A DNA stretch of 6,819 nucleotides from an uncultured Veillonella sp. (GCA_900552715.1 USAV01000096.1:1-6819); one strand, 5' to 3'. Counted from the stretch's first letter, positions 1 through 5,284 are shown. The notes: a model not told the origin generated them from the letters alone. A program made the numbers and translations.

Positions 1-890
1 CCTATGTATATAGCGTCTTTTGGTACGCGGTATTGTACACCGTTTAAGTTTTCTATGCGTGAATATTGATTTAATTCATTTAGGTTTTGCACAGAGGGAA
101 GCACATAGTTAGCCAATAATTTATCTGTAGGAACCTTGTTCAGAACGGGGTTGTTGTCATAATAGACAAACCCTGCATGATATAAGGGATGACGCATATT
201 ATAGCCCTTAAATTTAAAATTGATCGTGTCGATGGTAAGTGTTGCTTTCTTACCGTTTTCAACGTGAGGCATCTTCATGCTATCCCAAGTGCTGTAGGTA
301 ACAGTAGGATATGAAAATACAGTGCCCTTTATATCAGAAATGTGTTTTGCTGGATTACGTTTTGCCATGTCCTGAAAGAAATCACGAACATTCTTGTCGG
401 TTAGTTTTTCATAAGCTATTTTTGTGTTACGCCAGTCATAGTCTTTGTAATCAGCATAGTCAATTTCTAAATTGAGACTCCCATTATTGGTTAACACTCG
501 ATAGTCCTCAATAGTTCGACTCGGATTATTGTAACGTCCTATATCATAATCACTTTTTATGCCCGCTACAGGGAATGAAAGCCGAATTTGGTTGTAATTG
601 TCGTGAATGGAGATGACTGTATTATGGTAATGTTGACTGCGATATATAGAGGCAGCTTTAGCATACTCAATTTCTTTTTTACTAATACCGTTAGCCTTGT
701 CGGTTGCTTTTAATGTTTCTACATAGTTTGCTACATCCTTTTCAATGTCAGGATTTGTGGCTTGGTAGTTTACGTAGGCATCCTTTGGAATCTTTGAATC
801 TGCACCAGGAATATTAACATCAATGGCTCCTATTGGTGATAATATAGTGCTCATTATGAAAGCACCCGCTAATAGTGGTAGTTTTGTCAT
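1..890 (-). CDS. Secreted protein of unknown function (3' end outside window)
   Basis: The reading frame is open from ATG at 888-890 down to base 1, giving 296 codons with no stop, so the C-terminus lies outside the window. A GGGAG ribosome binding site sits 8 bases before the ATG. The first 22 residues look like a signal peptide: a Lys at position 3, a hydrophobic stretch (LLAGAFIMSTIL), then SPIGA with probable cleavage after Ala22, so the product is probably exported. There is no lipobox cysteine. The mature part is polar and rich in Tyr, Asn, Asp and Lys, beginning DVNIPGADSKIPKDAY, with no recognisable catalytic motif and no further membrane segment. I do not recognise the family. It diverges from the flavin-reductase-like gene across a 173-bp AT-rich spacer. 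It could be a genus-restricted cell-envelope or host-interaction protein, but that is only a guess from export and composition. Confidence 0.85.
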   Translation of the reverse strand, partial: MTKLPLLAGAFIMSTILSPIGAIDVNIPGADSKIPKDAYVNYQATNPDIEKDVANYVETLKATDKANGISKKEIEYAKAASIYRSQHYHNTVISIHDNYNQIRLSFPVAGIKSDYDIGRYNNPSRTIEDYRVLTNNGSLNLEIDYADYKDYDWRNTKIAYEKLTDKNVRDFFQDMAKRNPAKHISDIKGTVFSYPTVTYSTWDSMKMPHVENGKKATLTIDTINFKFKGYNMRHPLYHAGFVYYDNNPVLNKVPTDKLLANYVLPSVQNLNELNQYSRIENLNGVQYRVPKDAIYI

Positions 891-982
891 GGTAGTATCT
901 CCCGTTTATACTCTCATATCTATTGATACTGTCATAATCCATTGGTTATATTACTAAGTATAATTATATAACATAATACTTA

Positions 983-1011
983 TTGTAGTGTATATTAGTG
1001 CATTATATAAT
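983..1011 (+). promoter_or_regulatory. Promoter of the flavin-reductase-like gene
   Basis: TTGTAG (983-988) and a perfect TATAAT (1006-1011) are separated by 17 bp, a sigma-A-type arrangement. The expected start near 1018 gives a leader of about 45 nt. The divergent minus-strand gene must also be transcribed from this AT-rich spacer, where a minus-strand TATAAT lies at 963-968. No convincing -35 partner was found for it, so that promoter is not assigned. Confidence 0.6.
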
Positions 1012-1063
1012 GGGGTTAGGATAGTTAGACGAGGTTGGGAAATAAGATAAACCGGAGGTTATT

Positions 1064-1600
1064 ATGAAACCATTTGAATCAAAAGATTATAAAGCATTTA
1101 CTATGTTTGAAAAACGTTGGGCTCTTGTTACAGCTGGTACACCTGAGGATTTTAATACTTGTACTGTTAGTTGGGGCAGCATGGGCAACATGTGGGGTCT
1201 AGTTGGTAATGATCTTTCCACAGTGACTGTGTACATCCATCCAGCTCGTTATACCCAAGAATTCATGGCGAAATATGATACGTTTACCGTTAGTTTCTTG
1301 CCTGAAAGCCAACGTAAGGCTCTTGGTTATTTAGGATCTCATTCTGGCCGCGATGAAGATAAGGTGGCTAATTCGGGTTTAACACCAGTTGCAGTAGATA
1401 ATGGTGTCATGTTTGAAGAAGCAGAGTTAACTTTTGTATGCAAAAAGCTCTACGAACATCAATTCGATGAAGTGCATTTGGCAGATAAAATAAAAGAGTA
1501 TTATGCATCCAATCCTCCTGAATATACAAAAGCTGGCAGTGATCGCTGGGAACCACACTATATGTACATCGGTGAAATAGTTGAGGCTATAGAGAAATAG
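1064..1600 (+). CDS. Flavin reductase-like FMN-binding protein
   Basis: This 178-residue protein matches the pattern of the flavin reductase-like (split beta-barrel, FMN-binding) family. Visible family features in order are the N-terminal strand with RWALVTAGT, the FMN-region motif NTCTVSWGSMG (31-41), the VYIHPARYTQEF segment (56-67) with the conserved Arg-Tyr-Thr, FTVSF (74-78), the SGRDEDK loop (94-100), an EEAELTFVCKKLY strand (118-130) and a C-terminal HYMYIGEIV (165-173). Members are cytoplasmic and bind FMN, often using NAD(P)H to reduce it, but the electron acceptor of this subgroup cannot be read from sequence. The start is fixed by GGAGG (1054-1058) 5 bases before the ATG. The gene is monocistronic, with its own promoter upstream and a strong terminator 18 bases after the stop. 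Length and motifs look intact. Confidence 0.88.
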   Translation: MKPFESKDYKAFTMFEKRWALVTAGTPEDFNTCTVSWGSMGNMWGLVGNDLSTVTVYIHPARYTQEFMAKYDTFTVSFLPESQRKALGYLGSHSGRDEDKVANSGLTPVAVDNGVMFEEAELTFVCKKLYEHQFDEVHLADKIKEYYASNPPEYTKAGSDRWEPHYMYIGEIVEAIEK

Positions 1601-1618
1601 AGAATCTATGTAATATAC

Positions 1619-1653
1619 AAATAAGGCAGTCCATCAGGACTGCCTTATTTGCA
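1619..1653 (+). terminator. Perfect-stem terminator after the flavin-reductase-like gene
   Basis: Bases 1619-1632 pair perfectly with 1637-1650 (14 bp) around an ATCA tetraloop. The GC-rich core is AAGGCAGTCC/GGACTGCCTT, and the arms end in AAAT on the left and ATTT on the right, so it could work on both strands. The downstream T-run is short, so efficiency is not certain. Confidence 0.75.
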
Positions 1654-1782
1654 TTATTATTTTATCAAAAGGAGAAAGTGAGACGGTATTTACTACCTGT
1701 ATTTATAATAACATAGGGCATGAGTATAAAATGCCACATGGTGTTAATGCAAATTCTTAGTTGTTTGAGGAAGGTTTTATGC

Positions 1783-1830
1783 TGTAATTTACACTAGATT
1801 TTATGGTGTATTTTACACTATATTTTTTGG
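1783..1830. repeat. Two 24-bp tandem repeats, each with a palindromic half
   Basis: Unit 1 (1783-1806) and unit 2 (1807-1830) agree at 21 of 24 positions and abut directly. Each unit starts with a small inverted repeat: TGTAA-T-TTACA in unit 1 and, counting one flanking base, GTGTA-TTT-TACAC in unit 2. Palindromes repeated at a 24-bp step are what a cooperative dimeric repressor would bind, but no regulator can be named. The site lies about 160 bp before the promoter of the membrane protein/tag unit. Confidence 0.6.
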
Positions 1831-1901
1831 TAATTTATCAAAATAAGTCATAAAATTGATGAAAAATCAGTATATATGAGCCGATAGTGAGGAATAGCTT
1901 A

Positions 1902-1933
1902 TATAGTGGGTTCTTTCATTGAGAACTACTATA
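1902..1933. other. Bulged 12-bp hairpin of unknown role
   Basis: Bases 1902-1914 pair with 1922-1933, with a single bulged G (1910) and one G-T pair, around a short TTCATTG loop. No T-run follows on the plus strand, so it is not a normal terminator. It lies between the tandem repeat and the next promoter. It may be part of a small transcript or a protein-binding site; the sequence does not decide. Confidence 0.4.
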
Positions 1934-1989
1934 AATTGTATATTTTGATAAAATTTTATGAATTTTAACCCCACAAAAAGTGCAAAATC

Positions 1990-1998
1990 TGATATAAT
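1990..1998 (+). promoter_or_regulatory. Extended -10 promoter of the membrane protein/tag unit
   Basis: TGA-TATAAT (1990-1998) is a perfect extended -10 element. No good -35 is visible 17 bp upstream, which extended -10 promoters tolerate. The expected start is near 2005, which would put the hairpin at 2014-2033 within the first 30 nt of the transcript. Confidence 0.5.
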
Positions 1999-2013
1999 AA
2001 TAGTATCAAAAAT

Positions 2014-2040
2014 AACTACGCGAATGCGTAGTTTTCTTAT
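2014..2040 (+). terminator. Terminator-like hairpin in the 5' leader
   Basis: AACTACGC (2014-2021) pairs perfectly with GCGTAGTT (2026-2033) around GAAT, and TTCTTATTTT follows. If it belongs to upstream transcripts it is a plain terminator. Because an extended -10 lies just before it, it could instead act as a promoter-proximal attenuator or a 5'-end stabilising hairpin. Confidence 0.5.
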
Positions 2041-2064
2041 TTTGTGTTTGGCGTAGGTAGTCCC

Positions 2065-2508
2065 ATGAGTGTAGTGAAGCCCTTATTATGGCTATTAGAA
2101 CCGTATATCGTATATAAAGCCTATTTGTGGGCGCTCCGTTTTATAGCTCATCCATTGACGTGGGAAGGCGAGATAGATTTATTCTCTTTGACCTTAACGG
2201 TGCTGCTTATCCTTGATGCGGTGGCGTTGCCCTTGGTGATTTTGTATTGCCCAGGACTCAATCCTAGAAAGCGTATGCCCGACTGGATTGTCCGATTAGG
2301 TACACCTATTTATATAGTCCATAATTGGCTTGATGGCAAGGTGGGCGGCGGTACGTCTACACCGATTGTATGGCTCCGCAGAGCCTTACATTCACTATTG
2401 CTATTTATCTATTATCTTGTGCCGTTTTATGTGGGCGGTCATCTCGTGATGGGCCTCGTGGTAGCGCTTATGTATGATGTCCTCGTCTGGGCACATGGAG
2501 GTGTATAG
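2065..2508 (+). CDS. Small multi-pass membrane protein of unknown function
   Basis: From ATG 2065 the product has 147 residues and is strongly hydrophobic. About four membrane segments can be seen: around PLLWLLEPYIVYKAYLWAL near the N-terminus, LTLTVLLILDAVALPLVIL in the middle, and SLLLFIYYLVPFYVGG and LVMGLVVALMYDVLVW at the C-terminus. A basic loop with NPRKR follows the second segment. I do not recognise a family. A GTG at 2044 would add seven residues, but it lacks a ribosome binding site and sits against the leader hairpin, so I prefer 2065, preceded by a weak TAGG (2054-2057). The stop codon shares a base with the GTG start of tag, so the two are translationally coupled. A role in DNA repair is not implied by the protein itself. 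Confidence 0.78.
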   Translation: MSVVKPLLWLLEPYIVYKAYLWALRFIAHPLTWEGEIDLFSLTLTVLLILDAVALPLVILYCPGLNPRKRMPDWIVRLGTPIYIVHNWLDGKVGGGTSTPIVWLRRALHSLLLFIYYLVPFYVGGHLVMGLVVALMYDVLVWAHGGV

Positions 2509-2510
2509 TG
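2497..2510 (+). promoter_or_regulatory. Ribosome binding site and GTG start of tag
   Basis: GGAGGT lies inside the last codons of the membrane protein gene, followed by the TAGTG stop/start overlap. This is a strong site for re-initiation and makes tag expression depend on translation of the upstream gene. Confidence 0.8.
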
Positions 2511-3107
2511 GCTACTTGTGAATGGCCGACGACGCCTTTGTATCAGGCGTATCACGATCATGAGTGGGGTCGTCCTATTCATGATGATCGCTTGCAGTTT
2601 GAACATCTCTGTCTTGAAAGCCTCCAATGTGGTCTCAGTTGGCTCACGATTTTGAATAAACGAGACATCATTCGAGGCTGTTTTGATCATTTTGATATTG
2701 ATGCGGTTGCTGCTTATAGTGAAAGCGACGTCAATCGGATTATGGAGACTGAGGGCATGCTTAAGTCTCGCCCTAAAATTGAGGCTATCATCAATAATGC
2801 TTCTGCTTTTAAACGTATTCAAGATGAATTTGGTTCGTTTTGCAACTATATCTGGGCTTTCACAGATAATAAAACCATTATTTATGAAAGCCACCCCGAT
2901 GGGCATGTTCCCGCAAAGAATGGCTTGTCCACGAGGATTAGTAAGGACCTGAAGAAGCGCGGATTTAAGTTTGTAGGCCCCGTTACTATTTATTCCCATC
3001 TGCAAGCTAGTGGCCTTATCAACGATCACGGTAAGGACTGTTCTTGTTTTGATGAGATTAATAAGACCGCAGATATTGCTCGATTGCCTGCAGACGCTGA
3101 GGATTAA
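2508..3107 (+). CDS. tag: DNA-3-methyladenine glycosylase I
   Basis: This 199-residue protein is the constitutive-type 3-methyladenine DNA glycosylase, which removes 3-methyladenine from alkylated DNA to start base excision repair in the cytoplasm. The zinc 'snap' ligands known from E. coli Tag are present at the expected spacing: Cys4, His16, His174 and Cys178. The base-recognition residues are also in place: Tyr15 within YHDHEWG (15-21), Glu37, and Trp45 within QCGLSWLTIL (40-49). The length is normal for the family, with a short polar tail. Translation starts at GTG 2508, whose first base is the last base of the preceding TAG stop; GGAGG at 2497-2501 lies 6 bases before it and settles the start. 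It is cotranscribed with the upstream membrane protein. No terminator follows immediately; the first is at 3337. Confidence 0.95.
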   Translation: MATCEWPTTPLYQAYHDHEWGRPIHDDRLQFEHLCLESLQCGLSWLTILNKRDIIRGCFDHFDIDAVAAYSESDVNRIMETEGMLKSRPKIEAIINNASAFKRIQDEFGSFCNYIWAFTDNKTIIYESHPDGHVPAKNGLSTRISKDLKKRGFKFVGPVTIYSHLQASGLINDHGKDCSCFDEINKTADIARLPADAED

Positions 3108-3269
3108 TACAGGTTGTAACGTATTTGTATAATCGTTAGTTAACAATAGTTTTTATACATGATTGATGTTACAAAATTGAACTTGTGTTAAACCGCACTT
3201 TAAGGTGTACACTATAGTCGATGGAAAGATAGCGTTCCATCATATGTCGGCCCGCTTTATATACAAACA

Positions 3270-3321
3270 CATATATTCTCTCTCTCCAAAGCGGGTCTCT
3301 CATATACTTCTCTCTCAAAGC
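3270..3321 (+). repeat. CU-rich imperfect direct repeat
   Basis: Bases 3270-3292 and 3301-3321 share the order CATATA, a CT-dinucleotide tract, and AAAGC, differing by a base in the tract length and two in its edges. The first copy ends in the right arm of the CCCGCTTT hairpin and the second lies in a linker, so both tracts would be single-stranded. Confidence 0.6.
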
Positions 3322-3336
3322 TATAAACACAACATG

Positions 3337-3369
3337 AAGCCTCTATCCTTCACGGGATAGGGGCTTTTT
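3337..3369 (+). terminator. Rho-independent terminator
   Basis: Bases 3337-3348 (AAGCCTCTATCC) pair with 3355-3366 over 12 bp with one G-T wobble around a 6-nt loop; the right arm runs into five Ts (3365-3369). It ends transcripts from tag and/or the candidate small RNA. Confidence 0.85.
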
Positions 3370-3413
3370 GCTATATATTTTTATATAGGGCTATATAACG
3401 GCATAGATTGGTT

Positions 3414-3456
3414 GTATACCACGATAAATTGATTTATTTCGATATAGTTGGTATAC
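3414..3456. promoter_or_regulatory. Inverted repeat spanning the DUF554 promoter
   Basis: GTATACCA (3414-3421) is the exact complement of TGGTATAC (3449-3456), 27 bp apart; the right arm covers the -10. A second palindrome, ATAAAT-TG-ATTTAT (3424-3437), covers the -35. Both positions suit repressor binding, but no regulator is identified. Confidence 0.4.
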
Positions 3457-3457
3457 T
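3429..3457 (+). promoter_or_regulatory. Promoter of the DUF554 gene
   Basis: TTGATT (3429-3434) and TATACT (3452-3457) are separated by exactly 17 bp. The expected start near 3464 gives a leader of about 40 nt carrying the AAAGGGAA ribosome binding site. Confidence 0.65.
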
Positions 3458-3503
3458 GATGATGAAATAAGCTAGTACTTTCACAATTCAGAAAGGGAAA
3501 TAT

Positions 3504-4220
3504 ATGATTGGTTTGGGTACGGCCATTAATATTGGCCTCATTATAGCCGGCAGCTTGTGTGGACTTGCATTTGGTCGGTTTATGAAAGAAAATTTGAAAC
3601 AGACGCTCATGATGGTGAGCGGCATTATTGTTCTCCTCCTCGGGATGAGCGGTGCCATGCAGTATATGCTAGTCATCGTGAACGGAACGATACAAACGAC
3701 GGGGCCTATGCTGATGATCATTAGCATGGTGGCAGGCGCCGTAATTGGCGAGCTTATCGACCTTAACCGTTGGATTACTGTATTTGGTGACTGGGTGAAA
3801 GCCAAAACTGGTAACACTGGTGATCCGCAGTTTACGCACGCTTTTATTACGGCATCCCTTACATTTACAGTGGGAGCCATGGGCGTATTAGGTTCTATTC
3901 AAGACGGCTTAACTGGTAATTACCAAACGCTCTTGTTGAAAGGTATCCTCGACGGCATCATCGTTATGGTGATGGTATCCTCTATGGGGAAGGGCGCGTT
4001 GTTCTCCTTTATTCCTGTAGGGATTACTCAATGGATCATTACCGCTATGGCACACATCGCGGCACCGTTGATGACACCGAGTGCCATCGATAACCTATCC
4101 TACGTGGGATCTATTCTGATCTTCTGCGTCGGTATAGACCTCATCTGGCCTGGTAAAATCCGCATTGCGAACCTATTGCCAGCCATCTTTGTAGCCATGG
4201 GGCTTACATTCTTGCTCTAA
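3504..4220 (+). CDS. DUF554 family integral membrane protein (YqgA/YdfK-like)
   Basis: The 238-residue product has about six to seven membrane segments spread over its whole length and matches the DUF554 family, whose members include E. coli YqgA and B. subtilis YdfK, both of similar size. Family-type motifs are GTAINIGLIIAGSLCG near the N-terminus, a conserved central block FTVGAMGVLGSIQDGLTGNY (121-140) followed by LLLKGILDGI, and the C-terminal VGIDLIWPGKIRIANLLPAI (209-228). The biochemical role of the family is not established; transport is often supposed. ATG 3504 is supported by AAAGGGAA (3492-3499). It has its own promoter with palindromes and is followed by a long hairpin terminator, so it is a single-gene unit. 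Its base composition is visibly more GC-rich than the higBA operon downstream. Confidence 0.9.
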   Translation: MIGLGTAINIGLIIAGSLCGLAFGRFMKENLKQTLMMVSGIIVLLLGMSGAMQYMLVIVNGTIQTTGPMLMIISMVAGAVIGELIDLNRWITVFGDWVKAKTGNTGDPQFTHAFITASLTFTVGAMGVLGSIQDGLTGNYQTLLLKGILDGIIVMVMVSSMGKGALFSFIPVGITQWIITAMAHIAAPLMTPSAIDNLSYVGSILIFCVGIDLIWPGKIRIANLLPAIFVAMGLTFLL

Positions 4221-4267
4221 TGTAAATCGCATTATGAATACTAATAAAAATAATATATAGATTTTAT

Positions 4268-4338
4268 AAGAGACCTATATTCTCTAGCTGTTTTGCATTG
4301 ATTTACATGTGAAACAGTAGGGCGTATAGGTCTTTTTT
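4268..4338 (+). terminator. Unusually long terminator hairpin after the DUF554 gene
   Basis: AGACCTATA (4271-4279) pairs with TATAGGTCT (4325-4333), then CTCTA (4282-4286) with TAGGG (4318-4322), then CTGTTTTGCAT (4288-4298) with ATGTGAAACAG (4307-4317, two G-T pairs) around an 8-nt loop. That is about 25 pairs broken only by one mismatch and one bulged G, ending in six Ts (4333-4338). It works as a terminator by form but is far longer than needed, so it may also be a stable 3'-end RNA or a palindromic element remnant. Confidence 0.7.
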
Positions 4339-4540
4339 GTTGTAAAACCAGGTTGTGAGTATAGTGTGCTATTGTTTTGAGTTTCTGTAAGCTCTTTTTA
4401 TATCTTTGGTTATAAACTTGTATTACAAGCAGTTACGTTACGAAATAGGTGACCAATAGAGTCAGAAGAACAGTAGGATTTGAGTGCTGTTTTAGAGAAA
4501 TCTTTTACCGAAATCATTTATAGAATAAAGTTATTCCACA
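4339..4540. other. Gene-free stretch before higBA
   Basis: I find no coding frame longer than about a dozen codons, no promoter of good quality and no RNA gene. The only structure noted is a small palindrome, CTTGTA-T-TACAAG (4417-4429), and a GTTAC direct doublet just after it (4432-4441). Confidence 0.5.
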
Positions 4541-4563
4541 ATATACCTGAAATACAGGTATAT
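4541..4563. promoter_or_regulatory. Upstream operator of higBA (O1)
   Basis: ATATACCTG (4541-4549) and CAGGTATAT (4555-4563) form a perfect 9-bp inverted repeat around AAATA. The core ACCTG-5-CAGGT is identical to that of the second operator, whose centre is 32 bp away, about three helix turns, so both would face the same side of the DNA. Binding by HigA or the HigBA complex is inferred from how this family autoregulates. Confidence 0.8.
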
Positions 4564-4567
4564 ATTA

Positions 4568-4596
4568 TTGAGTTATACCTGTAAAACAGGTATAAT
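4568..4596 (+). promoter_or_regulatory. Promoter of the higBA operon
   Basis: TTGAGT (4568-4573) and TATAAT (4591-4596) are 17 bp apart. A start about 7 bases after the -10 would fall near 4603, inside the GGAGAGG ribosome binding site (4601-4607), giving an extremely short leader for the toxin gene. Confidence 0.7.
4573..4595. promoter_or_regulatory. Promoter-embedded operator of higBA (O2)
   Basis: TTATACCTG (4573-4581) and CAGGTATAA (4587-4595) form a perfect 9-bp inverted repeat around TAAAA. It fills the spacer between -35 and -10 and overlaps the edges of both, so occupancy would block RNA polymerase directly. Confidence 0.82.
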
Positions 4597-4611
4597 CAAA
4601 GGAGAGGTTCT

Positions 4612-4896
4612 ATGATTATCGGATTTAAAGATAAGGAAACAGAAAAGGTTTACCATCAGAGTTTTTCTAAACGCTTTTCACCGTTTATACAAAGATTAGC
4701 TCTTCGTAAGCTAATATTATTAGATAATGCTGAATCGATACAGGATTTAAGGTGGCCATCTGGTAACCGATTAGAGTTATTGCAAGGCAATCGCTTTGGC
4801 CAGTATAGTTTACGGATTAATAGCCAGTATAGATTATGTTTTAAAGTGAAAGATATTAATAGTTTTTATGATGTAGAAATTATAGATTATCATTAA
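4612..4896 (+). CDS. higB: HigB-type toxin (RelE/ParE superfamily mRNA interferase)
   Basis: The 94-residue product has the HigB pattern: IIGFKDKETEKVYHQ at the N-terminus, ALRKLILLDNAESIQDLRWPSGNRLELLQGNRFGQYSLRIN (30-70, read in parts: the NRLELLQG and GQYSLRIN motifs are hallmark), and QYRLCFKV...VEIIDYH at the end (72-94). HigB toxins bind the ribosome and cleave mRNA during translation; the basic residues Arg54, Arg61, Arg68 and Arg74 and the terminal His94 fit the usual active-surface positions. Length is normal and the frame is intact, so it should be active. GGAGAGG lies 4 bases before the ATG. As in other higBA loci, the toxin precedes the antitoxin, here by 16 bp. The gene is AT-rich compared with the DUF554 gene, which agrees with horizontal acquisition but does not prove it. 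Confidence 0.9.
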   Translation: MIIGFKDKETEKVYHQSFSKRFSPFIQRLALRKLILLDNAESIQDLRWPSGNRLELLQGNRFGQYSLRINSQYRLCFKVKDINSFYDVEIIDYH

Positions 4897-4912
4897 TAGA
4901 GAGGGAATATAT

Positions 4913-5233
4913 ATGGACAAGTTTATTCCAACACCTACCATCAGTGAAATATTGAAAGAAGAGTTTATGGAGCCATTAGGACTATCTGCATATCGATTAG
5001 CTAAAGATATACATGTGCCTGTTTCGCGTATTCAGGAAATCTTGAATGGGACACGAGCTATTTCAGCAGACACCTCTCTACGTTTAGCTAAATACTTTGG
5101 TGTTTCTGAAGGATATTTCTTGCGGTTGCAGATGGATGTTGATTTACGTACCGCAAAGCATAGTGCAGGGATGGAGGAAGTATTAAGCTCTATTGATCAT
5201 TGTAATTCATTAGAACCTGTGGACTGTCAATAA
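4913..5233 (+). CDS. higA: HigA-type antitoxin, XRE-family helix-turn-helix repressor
   Basis: This 106-residue protein carries the typical HigA opening TPTISEILKEEFMEPLGLSAYRLA (7-30, Glu-rich first helix then helix-turn-helix), the recognition region VPVSRIQEILNGTRAISADT (35-54) and LRLAKYFGVSEGYFLRLQMDVDLR (56-79). It should neutralise HigB and, alone or in complex, repress the operon at the two palindromes upstream of higB. The ribosome binding site GAGGG (4901-4905) is 7 bases before the ATG. The C-terminal tail after residue 80 (KHSAGMEEVLSSIDHCNSLEPVDCQ, in two parts) is low in conserved features. No terminator is apparent before the next promoter, so some read-through into the next gene is possible. 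Confidence 0.92.
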   Translation: MDKFIPTPTISEILKEEFMEPLGLSAYRLAKDIHVPVSRIQEILNGTRAISADTSLRLAKYFGVSEGYFLRLQMDVDLRTAKHSAGMEEVLSSIDHCNSLEPVDCQ

Positions 5234-5237
5234 GATA

Positions 5238-5266
5238 TTGATAATTTTCGATATATTTGATACACT
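5238..5266 (+). promoter_or_regulatory. Promoter of the ArsC/Spx-family gene
   Basis: TTGATA (5238-5243) and TACACT (5261-5266) are 17 bp apart, and TGA directly before the -10 makes it an extended -10 as well. The expected start near 5273 gives a leader of about 45 nt. Confidence 0.6.
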
Positions 5267-5284
5267 TAACTTATAAATATATCG
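5249..5284. promoter_or_regulatory. Inverted repeat around the ArsC/Spx gene promoter
   Basis: CGATATAT (5249-5256) and ATATATCG (5277-5284) are perfect 8-bp complements separated by 20 bp and flank the -10 and start site. This could be an operator, but the AT-rich arms raise the chance of coincidence. Confidence 0.35.

Larger units (their letters stand above)
1651..2040. other. Gene-free intergenic stretch with repeats and hairpins
   Basis: No credible coding frame was found in about 390 bp. A GGAG at 1671 is followed by a GTG at 1678, but the spacing is 3 bases and the frame closes after 12 codons. The stretch holds a 24-bp tandem repeat (1783-1830), a bulged hairpin (1902-1933), an extended -10 promoter (1990-1998) and a terminator-like hairpin (2014-2033), all listed separately. 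Bases 1651-1780 show nothing I can name. Confidence 0.6.
3215..3369 (+). ncRNA. Candidate structured small RNA with CU-rich repeats
   Basis: No protein frame fits here, but three plus-strand hairpins line up: GATGGAA/TTCCATC (3220-3226 with 3235-3241), CCCGCTTT/AAAGCGGG (3251-3258 with 3288-3295) enclosing a 29-nt loop, and a terminator (3337-3369). A direct repeat places two CU-rich tracts, TTCTCTCTCTCC (3276-3287) in the large loop and TTCTCTCTC (3308-3316) in the linker before the terminator. Each is preceded by CATATA and followed by AAAGC. Exposed CU tracts could pair with GAGAGG-type ribosome binding sites such as those at 4601-4607 and 6177-6182. The promoter is uncertain: TACACT (3208-3213) lacks a good -35. 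The alternative is a long structured 3' UTR of tag. Confidence 0.45.

Noticed and set aside
1671..1716. Short peptide frame after a GGAG (VRRYLLPVFIIT)
   Set aside because: The GTG is only 3 bases from GGAG and the frame has 12 codons; there is no sign of selection on it.
2044..2064. GTG start at 2044 for the membrane protein
   Set aside because: No ribosome binding site precedes it and it abuts the leader hairpin; ATG 2065 gives a more typical membrane protein start.
2683..2952. Plus-strand open frame of 89 codons inside tag
   Set aside because: Frame-shifted shadow of tag with a low-complexity Leu/Ile product.
2439..3146. Minus-strand open frame of 235 codons
   Set aside because: It lies antisense to tag, whose zinc ligands and active-site residues are all in place. 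The antisense product has no recognisable domain and no good ribosome binding site.
3488..3880. Minus-strand open frame of 130 codons over the DUF554 gene
   Set aside because: Antisense shadow of a gene with clear family motifs; it has no promoter or ribosome binding site of its own.
4612..5233. higBA as part of a larger mobile island
   Set aside because: The operon is AT-rich, but no integrase, transposase, flanking direct repeat or tRNA attachment site is visible around it.
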